Shown here: positions 6,449 through 14,441 of the stretch, piece after piece
Position numbering within the stretch: position 1 is the first letter of the stretch
How the letters are laid out: each line of letters opens with the position of its first letter
DNA from: ATZT02 sp046048135
GTDB lineage: Bacteria; Actinomycetota; Actinomycetes; S36-B12; UBA5976
Assembly (NCBI GenBank): GCA_046048135.1
Contig: JBJOGR010000006.1
Coordinates: 1-24,700 of the forward strand
Reading direction: 5' to 3'
DNA length: 24,700 bases
Position numbers and translations under genes: made by a program
The notes under the pieces: generated by a model
Database searches by the model: none
What the model saw: only the letters and a program-made list of their open reading frames with translations
What the model was told of the DNA's origin: nothing

Positions 6449-6733
6449 GTGAAAACTGCTGAAAATAATTCATTAAAAAACAAAGATGATTTAACTGCAA
6501 TTAATTCACGTTTAAAAAGGGCCCATGGACAAATGGGAGCTGTTATTCGCATGCTAGAAGAAGGTAGATCATGCGAAGACATTGTTACTCAAATGGCAGC
6601 AGTTAGTAAAGCAATTAATACAGCAGCTTTTTCTTTAATCTCTTCAAGTTTAAAAGAATGTATTGCTGACAATAAGAAAAATAGTTCTGAAGTAACTGAA
6701 AAATTACAAAAACTATTTTTAACACTTGCATAG
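6449..6733 (+). CDS. cstR: CsoR-family repressor, CstR-like persulfide sensor
   Basis: The 94-residue all-helical protein has the DUF156/CsoR core (RLKRAHGQMGAVIRMLEEG). Cys42 and Cys71 are 29 residues apart, matching C36/C65 of copper sensor CsoR and C31/C60 of persulfide sensor CstR. The position of the copper-binding His of CsoR (four before the second Cys) is Ser67 here, so copper sensing is unlikely and thiol persulfidation or disulfide sensing is favoured. The neighbours, a rhodanese and a CoA-disulfide reductase-rhodanese, support this. The GTG at 6449 follows a good AGGGGA site. The operator lies in its own promoter. The gene ends seven bases before the lipoprotein ATG. Formaldehyde sensing (FrmR) is less likely. 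Confidence 0.85.
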   Translation: MKTAENNSLKNKDDLTAINSRLKRAHGQMGAVIRMLEEGRSCEDIVTQMAAVSKAINTAAFSLISSSLKECIADNKKNSSEVTEKLQKLFLTLA

Positions 6734-6740
6734 GAGAAAA

Positions 6741-7133
6741 ATGAAAAAAATACTAATCGCCTTATCACTAGTAGCTTTTGCTTTAACTGGTTGTTCTGCA
6801 GGTGGAAACTCAGCAATTTCTAATGTATCTCCAAAAGAATTTGCAGAAGTAATTTCTAATCAAGAAGTTGAAGTTATTGATGTAAGGCTTCCTGAAGAAT
6901 TTCAAGCAGGGCACTTAGAAAATGCTCAACTTATAAGTGTAGAAGCAGCAGACTTTGAACAAAAAATTTCTACTTTAGATAAAACCAGAACTTATGCAGT
7001 TTATTGTCGAAGTGGTAGAAGATCAACAATTGCAACAGAAAAGATGGCTGAATTAGGTTTCACTAATTTAATTAATCTTCAAGGCGGTTTTGATGACTTG
7101 GCTAATTTAGGTCTTGGAGTAAAAGTTGGCTAA
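6741..7133 (+). CDS. rhodanese-domain lipoprotein
   Basis: The start at 6741 (not an in-frame 6726 upstream) follows AGGAGA and gives a clean lipoprotein signal: MKKILIALSLVAFALTGC, with the lipobox LTGC at about residues 15-18. After removal, Cys18 would be lipid-anchored and the domain would face outside the membrane. Residues about 30-125 form one rhodanese domain with DVRLPEEF and the active-site loop C89-R-S-G-R-R-S. Rhodaneses move sulfane sulfur through a Cys persulfide. An exported, anchored rhodanese next to a cytoplasmic CoA-persulfide reductase suggests handling of sulfane sulfur on both sides of the membrane. The donor and acceptor are unknown. The gene overlaps the next start by eight bases. 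Confidence 0.88.
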   Translation: MKKILIALSLVAFALTGCSAGGNSAISNVSPKEFAEVISNQEVEVIDVRLPEEFQAGHLENAQLISVEAADFEQKISTLDKTRTYAVYCRSGRRSTIATEKMAELGFTNLINLQGGFDDLANLGLGVKVG

Positions 7134-8778
7134 ATCAAAAGTTGTAATTATTGGTGGAGTTGCAGGTGGAATGTCTGCTGCAACACGATTAAGAAGATTA
7201 AATGAAAATATAGAAATAGTAGTCCTAGAAAAAAGTGGACATGTTTCCTACGCCAATTGCGGTCTTCCTTACTATTTAGGTGGCGTAATTAAACATGAAA
7301 GTGCATTATTACTACAAACACCACAATCTTTACATCAAAGATTTAATCTAGATGTAAGAGTCAATAATGAAGTTGTTTCAATTGACCCAGTAAATAAAAA
7401 ATTAACAATTAATGAAACTGATAAAAATAGTCTTTATGAATTAAATTATGATCAATTAATTTTATCTCCAGGAGCTACTCCTGTCATCCCACCAATCAAA
7501 GGTGTAGAAAATGCGTTTACCTTAAGAAATGTAGAAGATGTTGAGAAAATTTTTAAAGAAGTATCAAAAAAACCAAACAATGCTGTAATAGTTGGTGGAG
7601 GTTTTATCGGTGTTGAAGTTGCGGAAAATTTTGTTCATCAAAATATTTCAACTGTTCTAATCGAAGCTTCTTCTCAGGTGTTAGCTCCACTAGATCCTGA
7701 AATGGCATCAATTGTTTCAAATGAAATGCAAAAGAATGGTATTAAATTAATTCTTGAAGATTCAGTTACAGAGATTACTCAAACAGAAGTTGTTCTAAAA
7801 AGTGGACAAAGATTAGATTCAGAATTAACAATTCTTGCCATAGGTGTTAAGCCAGATATAAGTCTTGCTCAAAGTGCCAATTTAGAAATTGGACCTAAAA
7901 ATGGGATAAAAGTAAATCAATTTTTTCAAACATCTGATCCCAGTATTTTTGCAATAGGAGATGCTGTTGAAAAAGAAGATGAATTAACAAAAGAAAGTAC
8001 ATTAATTCCTTTAGCAAATATTGCTAATCGCCAGGGAAGAGTTGTGGCAGATTTTATATCAGGAAAGAAAATTAGAACGGTTTCTAATTTAGGAACTGCC
8101 ATAGTTAAAGTTTTTGATTTAATGGTAGCCACAACTGGTTGGAATGAAAAAAAATTAATTCAAGCAAAGAGAAACTACATAGCTATTCATACTCATCCAA
8201 ATAATCATGCCGGTTATTACCCAGGTGCCAAGCAAATGTCTTTAAAAATCCTGGTTGATAGTAAGACTCATGAAATCCTTGGCGCTCAAGGAGTTGGAGT
8301 AGATGGAGTTGATAAAAGAATTGATGTGATAGCAACTGCTATTAAAGCAAAATTTAAAGCCTACGAACTTGCTGATTTGGAGCTTTCTTATGCTCCTCCG
8401 TTTGGTTCAGCAAAAGATCCGGTCAATATGTTGGGCTATATAGCTGAAAATGCATTAAATAAGACTGTAGAACTAGCACAATGGCATGAAATAGATGAAT
8501 TGATTAAATCAGGATACGTCTTAGTTGATGTACGAACCAAAGATGAATATGACCAAAACGACTTACCAGGTTCTATAAATATTCCATTAGATGAATTACG
8601 AGAGCGTCATCTTGAAATTGGAAGCAAAAAAGTTTTGATTCATTGCCAAGTTGGGCTAAGAGGGCACACCGCCTCCATGTTATTAAACCAATTAGGTTAT
8701 GAAGCAAAAAACCTCAGTGGAGGGTTTTTAACTTGGAGAAATTCTCCAGCGGCAAATAAGTTAAGTTATCAAAAATAG
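7126..8778 (+). CDS. CoA-disulfide/persulfide reductase fused to rhodanese
   Basis: This is a two-part protein. Residues about 1-445 are a pyridine nucleotide-disulfide reductase of the CoADR/Npsr class, with FAD motif GGVAGGMSAA, single active Cys45 in SYANCGLPYY, NAD motif VGGGFIGVEVAE and a FAD-binding AIGDAVE. Residues about 455-545 are a rhodanese with active Cys507 in HCQVGLRG. Such fusions reduce CoA polysulfide or persulfide with NAD(P)H and release sulfide. The start is TTG at 7126, six bases after GGAG. It overlaps the lipoprotein gene, so translation is coupled. Activity as plain CoA-disulfide reductase or NADH oxidase is possible, but the rhodanese and operon favour sulfane-sulfur reduction. 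Confidence 0.92.
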   Translation: MAKSKVVIIGGVAGGMSAATRLRRLNENIEIVVLEKSGHVSYANCGLPYYLGGVIKHESALLLQTPQSLHQRFNLDVRVNNEVVSIDPVNKKLTINETDKNSLYELNYDQLILSPGATPVIPPIKGVENAFTLRNVEDVEKIFKEVSKKPNNAVIVGGGFIGVEVAENFVHQNISTVLIEASSQVLAPLDPEMASIVSNEMQKNGIKLILEDSVTEITQTEVVLKSGQRLDSELTILAIGVKPDISLAQSANLEIGPKNGIKVNQFFQTSDPSIFAIGDAVEKEDELTKESTLIPLANIANRQGRVVADFISGKKIRTVSNLGTAIVKVFDLMVATTGWNEKKLIQAKRNYIAIHTHPNNHAGYYPGAKQMSLKILVDSKTHEILGAQGVGVDGVDKRIDVIATAIKAKFKAYELADLELSYAPPFGSAKDPVNMLGYIAENALNKTVELAQWHEIDELIKSGYVLVDVRTKDEYDQNDLPGSINIPLDELRERHLEIGSKKVLIHCQVGLRGHTASMLLNQLGYEAKNLSGGFLTWRNSPAANKLSYQK

Positions 8779-8788
8779 GAGAGAAAAA

Positions 8789-8956
8789 ATGTGTAGCAGA
8801 GTAACTTGCAGACAATGTGGCAAAGCAACTTGGTCAGGATGCGGAGAACATATTGAGCAAGCGCTTTATGGAGTACCTAAAGATCAAAGATGTCAAGGCC
8901 ATGCTCAAGAAAAATCTGAATCTGGATTTTTTAGCAAAATGTTTGGAAGTAAATAA
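8789..8956 (+). CDS. small Cys-rich (probably zinc-binding) protein
   Basis: This 55-residue gene starts at ATG 8789, six bases after GGAG, in the gap behind the reductase gene. It carries C2, C7, C10, C18, H21, C35 and H38, arranged as CRQCGKATWSGCGEHI and then RCQGH. This looks like one small zinc site or ribbon, although thiol chemistry is also possible. Similar short proteins with a C-x-x-C-G-K...GCG-x-H pattern are common in Actinobacteria but have no known function. Its place behind a persulfide reductase makes a thiol-related or metal-protective role reasonable, as inference. The C-terminal 15 residues look disordered except for a final GFFSKMFGSK. Confidence 0.75.
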   Translation: MCSRVTCRQCGKATWSGCGEHIEQALYGVPKDQRCQGHAQEKSESGFFSKMFGSK

Positions 8957-9393
8957 TTAAACTAAAAGCTAACACATTAGTTTTTTTACAATTCTTTCTA
9001 TTGTTTGTTTTAATTTTCTTTCCTAAGACAAACAATTTAATTGAATTAAATCCAATTATTTCTCAAGTCATTTCTGTATTGGGTTTCACAATCTTGATAA
9101 TTGCCGCATATTATTTAAGACCTTCTTTAAGAGTTTCACCAATACCAAAAAAGAACGCTCCTTTAATTCATAAAGGTATTTATAGATATATAAAGCATCC
9201 CATGTATTTTGCAGTATCTATAATTGCTTTGAGTATTCTTTTAAATAATTTCAATGAAATCACTTTTGTGGTATTTATTTTACTTTATTTAGTTTTGCGA
9301 AGTAAAGCAAATATGGAAGAAGAATTATTAATGAAAATACATAAGTCTAAATTTTCTAAGAAAAAAAGAATATTTCCAATTAGAGGAATATAA
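8956..9393 (+). CDS. ICMT-like integral membrane methyltransferase
   Basis: The C-terminal half carries the ICMT/phospholipid N-methyltransferase pattern: HKGIYRYIKHPMYFAVSI, then hydrophobic helices and an ANMEEELL acidic segment, which bind SAM in the family. A conservative TTG start at 9001 gives 130 residues but cuts into the first helix. The frame is open from 8953, and reading from ATT at 8956 adds IKLKANTLVFLQFFL, completing a natural helix, with GGAAG (8946-8950 area) at suitable distance. I therefore mark the longer form, with a rare ATT start as the uncertain point. Methyl acceptor unknown: lipid, isoprenoid thiol or a small thiol are all possible. Confidence 0.7.
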   Translation: MKLKANTLVFLQFFLLFVLIFFPKTNNLIELNPIISQVISVLGFTILIIAAYYLRPSLRVSPIPKKNAPLIHKGIYRYIKHPMYFAVSIIALSILLNNFNEITFVVFILLYLVLRSKANMEEELLMKIHKSKFSKKKRIFPIRGI

Positions 9394-9852
9394 GTGATAC
9401 CTATTTGCTTCCAATCTTTATTAAATTGGCCAAGAAAAAAATGGCTATTTGCAATTGTTGCAGGTTTAATTACCTATGTTGTTATTGCTATACCTACAGC
9501 TGTAATTAAAAATCCAATATTTGGAAGGGAAATAGGAGTTACAAGTTGGTCAATTCCAGTGTTAATTATTACTTCAGTTCTTTCTGGAGTACTTTTTGCA
9601 ACATATTTAAAAACTGAAAATTATTTAGCAGAAGAAAGATCAGTAAAAATAGGAAGTGTCGGAGGTTTATTTTCGTTTCTAGCAGTTGGATGTCCAGTTT
9701 GTAATAAAATTGCACTTTTGGCACTTGGTACAACTGGCGCTATTAATTATTTTGCTCCAATACAACCGTATTTAGGACTTCTCGGTATCTTACTTTTACT
9801 TTATGCAGTACAGAAAAGATTAGTCGGCGAATCCATGTGTAAGGTAAAATAG
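9394..9852 (+). CDS. membrane protein with CPVC motif, unknown function
   Basis: The 152-residue protein has about four hydrophobic helices (roughly 17-38, 51-70, 85-113 and 120-140). The striking motif AVGCPVCNKIALLALG puts a CxxC pair at the edge of the third helix. This resembles the placement of redox Cys in membrane thiol carriers such as CcdA or VKOR, but it is not clearly either family. The GTG at 9394 follows directly on the ICMT stop, with AGAGGA at proper distance, so the two are co-translated neighbours. A membrane electron- or sulfur-relay role would suit the operon, but this is inference. Confidence 0.65.
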   Translation: MIPICFQSLLNWPRKKWLFAIVAGLITYVVIAIPTAVIKNPIFGREIGVTSWSIPVLIITSVLSGVLFATYLKTENYLAEERSVKIGSVGGLFSFLAVGCPVCNKIALLALGTTGAINYFAPIQPYLGLLGILLLLYAVQKRLVGESMCKVK

Positions 9853-9853
9853 A

Positions 9854-10630
9854 ATGAGTAATTATTTAATAGATAAATGGAAAAAAGATCTACAAAGTTG
9901 GGCTATTCCGGAAGAAATTATTAAAACTGCAGTTGAAAGTCCTTGGATTCATCCTCCAGTTTTGTTTCAAATACCTGAAAAAATCGATCAAACTTTTTCC
10001 CATCAAATTGCACGTGAAGCACTTTTGCCAAACGGATCTGTATTAGATATCGGTTGTGGCGGGGGAATCGCAACTTTTGCAAATTCCGATATCACCAATT
10101 CAGCGATTGGAATAGATCATCAAAAAGAAATGATAGAAATGTTTGAAACAAATGCTCAGAATAGAGGCATCACGGTTAAAACAATTGAAGGTTTTTGGCC
10201 GGAAGTAGCGGATAAAGTGGAAGCAGCTGATGTCGTTTTGTGTCACCATGTGGTTTTTAATGTGCAAGATATTGAAAATTTCGTAAAGCAATTAGATTCA
10301 CACGCCAAAAAAAGGGTAGTCATAGAAATGCCCTACCAGCATCCTTTATCAAATATGAATTCTGCTTGGAAACATTTTTGGAATTTAGAAAGACCCGAAA
10401 ATCCAACAGCAGATGATTTTTTTAAAATTTTAGAAAATCTTGGTTTAGATCCAAAGATGCGAAGATGGCAAGGGGAGATGCGAAGTGGAATAGATAATGA
10501 TTTAGCTGCAAAATTTCTTAGAATTAGACTTTGCCTTCCTGAAGAAAGAGAAAATGAAGTTAAAGAATTTATGGCAAAAAATCCTGAAAGTAAGATAAGA
10601 GATTTAGCCACAATTTGGTGGGATAAATAA
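9854..10630 (+). CDS. class I SAM-dependent methyltransferase
   Basis: This 258-residue protein has the Rossmann SAM motif I (GSVLDIGCGGGIATFA, about residues 56-72), the acidic end of strand 2 (AIGIDHQKEMIEMFE) and motif VVLCHHVVFNV at the strand 4 region. The N-terminal helices contain WAIPEEII and SPWIHPP, which look like a substrate lid. The acceptor cannot be told from sequence. It begins two bases after the CPVC gene and may be the last gene of the cst-like transcript, although its composition is slightly less AT-rich. It ends head-on against terC with a single base between the stops. There is no visible terminator. Confidence 0.8.
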   Translation: MSNYLIDKWKKDLQSWAIPEEIIKTAVESPWIHPPVLFQIPEKIDQTFSHQIAREALLPNGSVLDIGCGGGIATFANSDITNSAIGIDHQKEMIEMFETNAQNRGITVKTIEGFWPEVADKVEAADVVLCHHVVFNVQDIENFVKQLDSHAKKRVVIEMPYQHPLSNMNSAWKHFWNLERPENPTADDFFKILENLGLDPKMRRWQGEMRSGIDNDLAAKFLRIRLCLPEERENEVKEFMAKNPESKIRDLATIWWDK

Positions 10631-10631
10631 A

Positions 10632-11627
10632 TTAGTTTTCTAAATCATCTTTCTTAGGAGCTGTAACAGTTCCAGCGTGAGCTTTCAAAGTTGGATCTTG
10701 TTTTGATTTAATTAGACTTGCAATAATTGCAATAGTTAAAATGCTTGCAATCACTCCTAAGCTAATACCCGTTGGAACTTTAGGTATTGAAGTATTTATT
10801 TCATGAATATAAGTAAGAATTAGTTTTCCACCAATAAATACTAAAATTGCTGCTAAACCAATGGATAAATAGATTAAGCGATCTAATAAGCCTTTTAGTA
10901 AGAAGTAAAGAGCTCTTAAACCAAGTAACGCAAATGCATTTGCAGCAAAGACTAAAAATGGTTCTTGAGTAACGCCAAATGTGGCAGGAATTGAATCTAG
11001 GGCAAAAAGTAAATCAGTAGAAGCTATTGCAATCATTACTAAAAACATTGGTGTGGCAAATCTTTTGCCATCAATTCTTACAAACAATTTAGTGCCGTGA
11101 TATTCACTAGTAATTGGGGTTAATTTTCTAACTTGTTTTACTAAGAAATTATCGTCAGGATTTGGATCTTCGTTCCAGTGTCTAAATAATCCAACACCAG
11201 TCCAAATCAAAATTGCTCCAAAAATTACGAATGTAAATGCAAACGCGGCTAGAGCAGCTGCACCGATTGCAATGAAAATAGCTCTTAAAACAAGAGCCAA
11301 AATAACCCCAATTAACAAAACTCTTTGTTGATAAATACTTGGTACTGCAAATTGCGTCAAAATTATTGCAAATACAAACAAGTTATCAACTGATAAAGAC
11401 TTTTCAACTAAATATGCGGCAAAATATTCTGTACCACTTTGACTTCCAAAATCTAACCAAACCCAAACACCAAAAGCTATGGCAACTGCTACATAAAATA
11501 TGGACCAGGATGCAGCCTCTTTAAACATTACATCGTGAGGTTTGCTGCTAACGGTGAAAAGATCTACCAAAATAAGTGCAATTATGGCTCCCACTGTGAC
11601 AAGCCAAATTGTTAATGAAATATTCAT
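10632..11627 (-). CDS. TerC/Alx-family membrane protein
   Basis: This 331-residue protein has about nine membrane helices. Typical TerC segments are EYFAAYLVEKSLSVDNLFVF, with acidic residues inside the helix, and IASTDLLFALDSIPA, with paired Asp. A basic loop (VRKLTPITSEYHG, then RIDGKRFATP) lies mid-protein. Family members are tied to tellurite resistance, pH response and, more recently, manganese export and loading of exported metalloenzymes. Metal transport is the likely role, but the ion is not fixed by sequence. It is read away from the qcr cluster behind a strong terminator, so it probably has its own promoter in the short 11628-11656 gap. Confidence 0.88.
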   Translation of the reverse strand: MNISLTIWLVTVGAIIALILVDLFTVSSKPHDVMFKEAASWSIFYVAVAIAFGVWVWLDFGSQSGTEYFAAYLVEKSLSVDNLFVFAIILTQFAVPSIYQQRVLLIGVILALVLRAIFIAIGAAALAAFAFTFVIFGAILIWTGVGLFRHWNEDPNPDDNFLVKQVRKLTPITSEYHGTKLFVRIDGKRFATPMFLVMIAIASTDLLFALDSIPATFGVTQEPFLVFAANAFALLGLRALYFLLKGLLDRLIYLSIGLAAILVFIGGKLILTYIHEINTSIPKVPTGISLGVIASILTIAIIASLIKSKQDPTLKAHAGTVTAPKKDDLEN

Positions 11628-11656
11628 ATTGTCTTTTCAGTTAATCATAAAAACAA

Positions 11657-11688
11657 AAAACCCGCCAATTTTTAAGTTGGCGGGTTTT
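11657..11688 (-). terminator. rho-independent terminator of the ctaE-qcrCAB operon
   Basis: AAAACCCGCCAA (11657-11668) pairs perfectly with TTGGCGGGTTTT (11677-11688) around an eight-base loop. On the minus strand the hairpin is followed by a T-rich run. It lies 13 bases after the qcrB stop and before terC. The plus-strand side also ends in TTTT, so it may work both ways. Confidence 0.9.
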
Positions 11689-11700
11689 AAAAATTAAAGA

Positions 11701-13377
11701 TTAGTGTTTGCCTGAAGAAACAATCTCTTCTTTACCTGGTTCAACTCCAAAGCTTTGAGCCTGCTCTAATGCTTCATGTGCATGATGTTGACCAGCTTGA
11801 ATTTCTTTGACTGATGGAATTGGCAAATCACCTTTAGTCCACCAGTGGCTTAATTTGGCTCTTACCCATTGGCGACGATATTTAGGAGTTTTAATTCCAT
11901 TCTCATCGTATTTCTTTGGAATTTCCAATTTAGGATAAGTTTCTCTAGCAATAAGTGCTGGAATTCCTGCTTCACTAACTGGCTCGTGAACCTCAACAAA
12001 ACCTCCGTCTGGAAGTCTTAAAATTCTTCCAGTTTCTTTGCCATGAAGTAATTTGTCTAGATCATTTCTTTGTAAACCAAGGCAAATTCTTCTGGTAATG
12101 ATGAACACAATTGGTGGAACAATAATAAGTGCAGCTCTCATAAACCAAGTAATTGCGTTAATTGACATATGAAATGTTGTTGCAATGATGTCATTTCCTC
12201 CACCTAGCCATAACAAGATGTAGAAAGACAAAGACATAGTGCCAAGTGCTGTTCTTGTTGGAGCATTTCTTGGTCGATCCAACAAATTATGTTCTCTTTT
12301 ATCTCCAGTTACCCAACTTTCAATAAATGGATACAAAGCCATGGCAGTCATCATTAATCCTGGCAAAATTAATGCTGGAATTAATACGTTTGGTGAGAAT
12401 GTCCAGGTATTGAAAATATTAAATTCAATTGCGGGCATTACACGAAGTGAACCTTCTAAGAATCCAATATAGAAATCCGGTTGAGAACCTGCAGTAACTT
12501 GATCTGGGGTGAATGGTCCATATAACCAAATTGGGTTAATAGTAACTAGTGCACCCATCAAAGTTGTAACACCAAAAACAATAAAGAAGAAACCGCCAGC
12601 TTTTGCAGTGTAAACAGGTAGCAATGGATAACCGACAACATTGTTTTCAGTTCTGCCAGGACCTGGATATTGAGTGTGTTTTTGAGTCCAAACTAAAAGT
12701 AAATGTGCAGTAACTAAGGCAAGAATTATTCCTGGTACTAATAAAACGTGAATTGTGTAAAGTCGAGGAATAAAGTCAACCCCAGGGAATTCTCCACCAA
12801 ATAAGAAATACAAGGCCCAAGTTCCAATTACTGGAAGTGCTTGCACAATTCCTGACGCAATTCTTAAACCAATTCCAGATAGCAAATCATCTGGTAATGA
12901 ATATCCGGCAAAACCTTCTAAAAGTCCTAGTGTTAATAAACCGATACCAAGTAGCCAGTTAAATTCTCTTGGTTTTCTATAAGCACCGGTGAAGAATACT
13001 CTCATTAAGTGAACCATCATTGCGGCAACAAAAAATAGTGCAGCCCAGTGATGAATTTGTCTAATTAGCATTCCACCGCGAACATCAAATGAAATTTCTA
13101 AAGTTGAAGCAAAAGCTTCACTCATTGGAACACCTTTTAACGGAATATAAGAACCGTTGTAGATAACTTCAGTCATCGATGGTTTGTACCAAAAAGTTAA
13201 AAACACACCTGTTAGTAAAAGAATGATGAAAGAATAAAGTGCAATTTCACCGAGCATGAATGACCAATGATCAGGAAATACTTTTCTTAAGTTTCTTTTT
13301 AATGCTGCAGAAAAGCCAACTCTGCTATCTACATAGTTATATGCAGAAGGGGTTGATTTACTTTCAGTAGTACTCAT
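11701..13377 (-). CDS. qcrB: cytochrome bc1 complex cytochrome b subunit
   Basis: QcrB is the membrane core of the menaquinol:cytochrome c oxidoreductase. It binds two b haems and the quinol sites. Helix-B-like IHHWAALFFVAAMMVHLMRV and helix-D-like TIHVLLVPGIILALVTAHLL supply the His ligands. The quinol-site PIWLYGPF segment replaces the usual PEWY, as is typical of actinobacteria. At 558 residues it has the long actinobacterial C-terminal extension (about 420-558) that is hydrophilic and contacts the oxidase in the supercomplex. Its ATG overlaps the qcrA stop as ATGA. The terminator follows directly, so it is the last gene of the operon. Confidence 0.97.
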   Translation of the reverse strand: MSTTESKSTPSAYNYVDSRVGFSAALKRNLRKVFPDHWSFMLGEIALYSFIILLLTGVFLTFWYKPSMTEVIYNGSYIPLKGVPMSEAFASTLEISFDVRGGMLIRQIHHWAALFFVAAMMVHLMRVFFTGAYRKPREFNWLLGIGLLTLGLLEGFAGYSLPDDLLSGIGLRIASGIVQALPVIGTWALYFLFGGEFPGVDFIPRLYTIHVLLVPGIILALVTAHLLLVWTQKHTQYPGPGRTENNVVGYPLLPVYTAKAGGFFFIVFGVTTLMGALVTINPIWLYGPFTPDQVTAGSQPDFYIGFLEGSLRVMPAIEFNIFNTWTFSPNVLIPALILPGLMMTAMALYPFIESWVTGDKREHNLLDRPRNAPTRTALGTMSLSFYILLWLGGGNDIIATTFHMSINAITWFMRAALIIVPPIVFIITRRICLGLQRNDLDKLLHGKETGRILRLPDGGFVEVHEPVSEAGIPALIARETYPKLEIPKKYDENGIKTPKYRRQWVRAKLSHWWTKGDLPIPSVKEIQAGQHHAHEALEQAQSFGVEPGKEEIVSSGKH

Positions 13378-14441
13378 GCACCACGCTCCCAGAAACTTGG
13401 TCCAACTGGTTCTTGAAATCCTTGGCGAGCAATTAAGTAGCCTTCTTCATCCACCGTAATTGCTAACTGCGGCAATCTTCTTGCTGCAGGTCCAAAAATT
13501 GGTTGCCCTGAGTCAGACAAATCGAAAGTCGATTGATGACATGGACACAATAAATTATGGGTCCTTTGTTCATATAGCGCAATTGGACAACCTACGTGAG
13601 TACAAATTTTTGAGTAAGCAAGGATTCCTTGATAATCCCAATCTGGTCCTTGTTGACTTTTAATCTCTTCAGGTCTCATTCTGACTAACAAGATGGCAGA
13701 TTTGCCTCGTTCATTTAAGGTGCCGGTCTCTTCTTGAATTTCTAATATATTTTCAGGCATAGCTGAAATTAAATTTCCAACAGGAATATCTTCTGGTCTA
13801 ATTTTTTGATAAGTAATGTCTGTAACGATGTGAAGTCCTTCTTCCCATGCAGTTTTTCTTAATTCACCTTTTGGGGCAGGACCTAAATCTCTAAGCATTA
13901 CTACAAATGGAAGTGGGAACAGTGCAAGTGCACCTAAAAGTGTTCTTCTTACTAACTTTCTTGATCCAATTCCAGATTCTTGCGCACCTATTCTAAAAGC
14001 ATCTAGTGCTTCTTGTTGAACTTCTTCACTTGGCTTTATTGGTTTTCTTTCTTGAACCATCTCGACATCTGGCATCAATTTTTTAGCCCAGTGAATTGCA
14101 CCAATTCCAATAAGAAGAATTGCTAGGCCAAAAGAAACACCTAAAACTAGATTTTGAGCACTTGTTACACCAATTAAATTAACTGCAATCTTTTTTTCTC
14201 TTGGAATAGCTACGAAAGAAACTAGGAAAACCAATGTAAAGAAACCTGACAATGCAAATAATGTTGCAACTTGTCGCTCTGCTCTTTTTGCAGCTTTTGG
14301 ATCGGTGTCAGTTCTTCTTAAATAATGATCTACTCCTTTTGCAGGTGTAGGTAATTTTGAGGGAACTTCTTTCGTAATTTTTTCCGGTTGTTTTCCTTGA
14401 TCTGGATCAAAAGTATTGTTTAAATCAAAATTATTACTCAT
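13374..14441 (-). CDS. qcrA: Rieske iron-sulfur protein of the bc1 complex
   Basis: The Rieske subunit accepts an electron from quinol and hands it to cytochrome c. The 2Fe-2S ligands are in C280-T-H...C, then CPCH further on, with the disulfide Cys in the usual places. The actinobacterial form has three N-terminal helices (two near 58-80 and 95-115, the third near 165-183). The third is preceded by a twin-arginine segment (VRRTLLGA), so the last helix and iron-sulfur domain use the Tat route. Length (355) is typical. ATGA overlaps link it to both qcrC upstream and qcrB downstream. Confidence 0.97.
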   Translation of the reverse strand: MSNNFDLNNTFDPDQGKQPEKITKEVPSKLPTPAKGVDHYLRRTDTDPKAAKRAERQVATLFALSGFFTLVFLVSFVAIPREKKIAVNLIGVTSAQNLVLGVSFGLAILLIGIGAIHWAKKLMPDVEMVQERKPIKPSEEVQQEALDAFRIGAQESGIGSRKLVRRTLLGALALFPLPFVVMLRDLGPAPKGELRKTAWEEGLHIVTDITYQKIRPEDIPVGNLISAMPENILEIQEETGTLNERGKSAILLVRMRPEEIKSQQGPDWDYQGILAYSKICTHVGCPIALYEQRTHNLLCPCHQSTFDLSDSGQPIFGPAARRLPQLAITVDEEGYLIARQGFQEPVGPSFWERGA

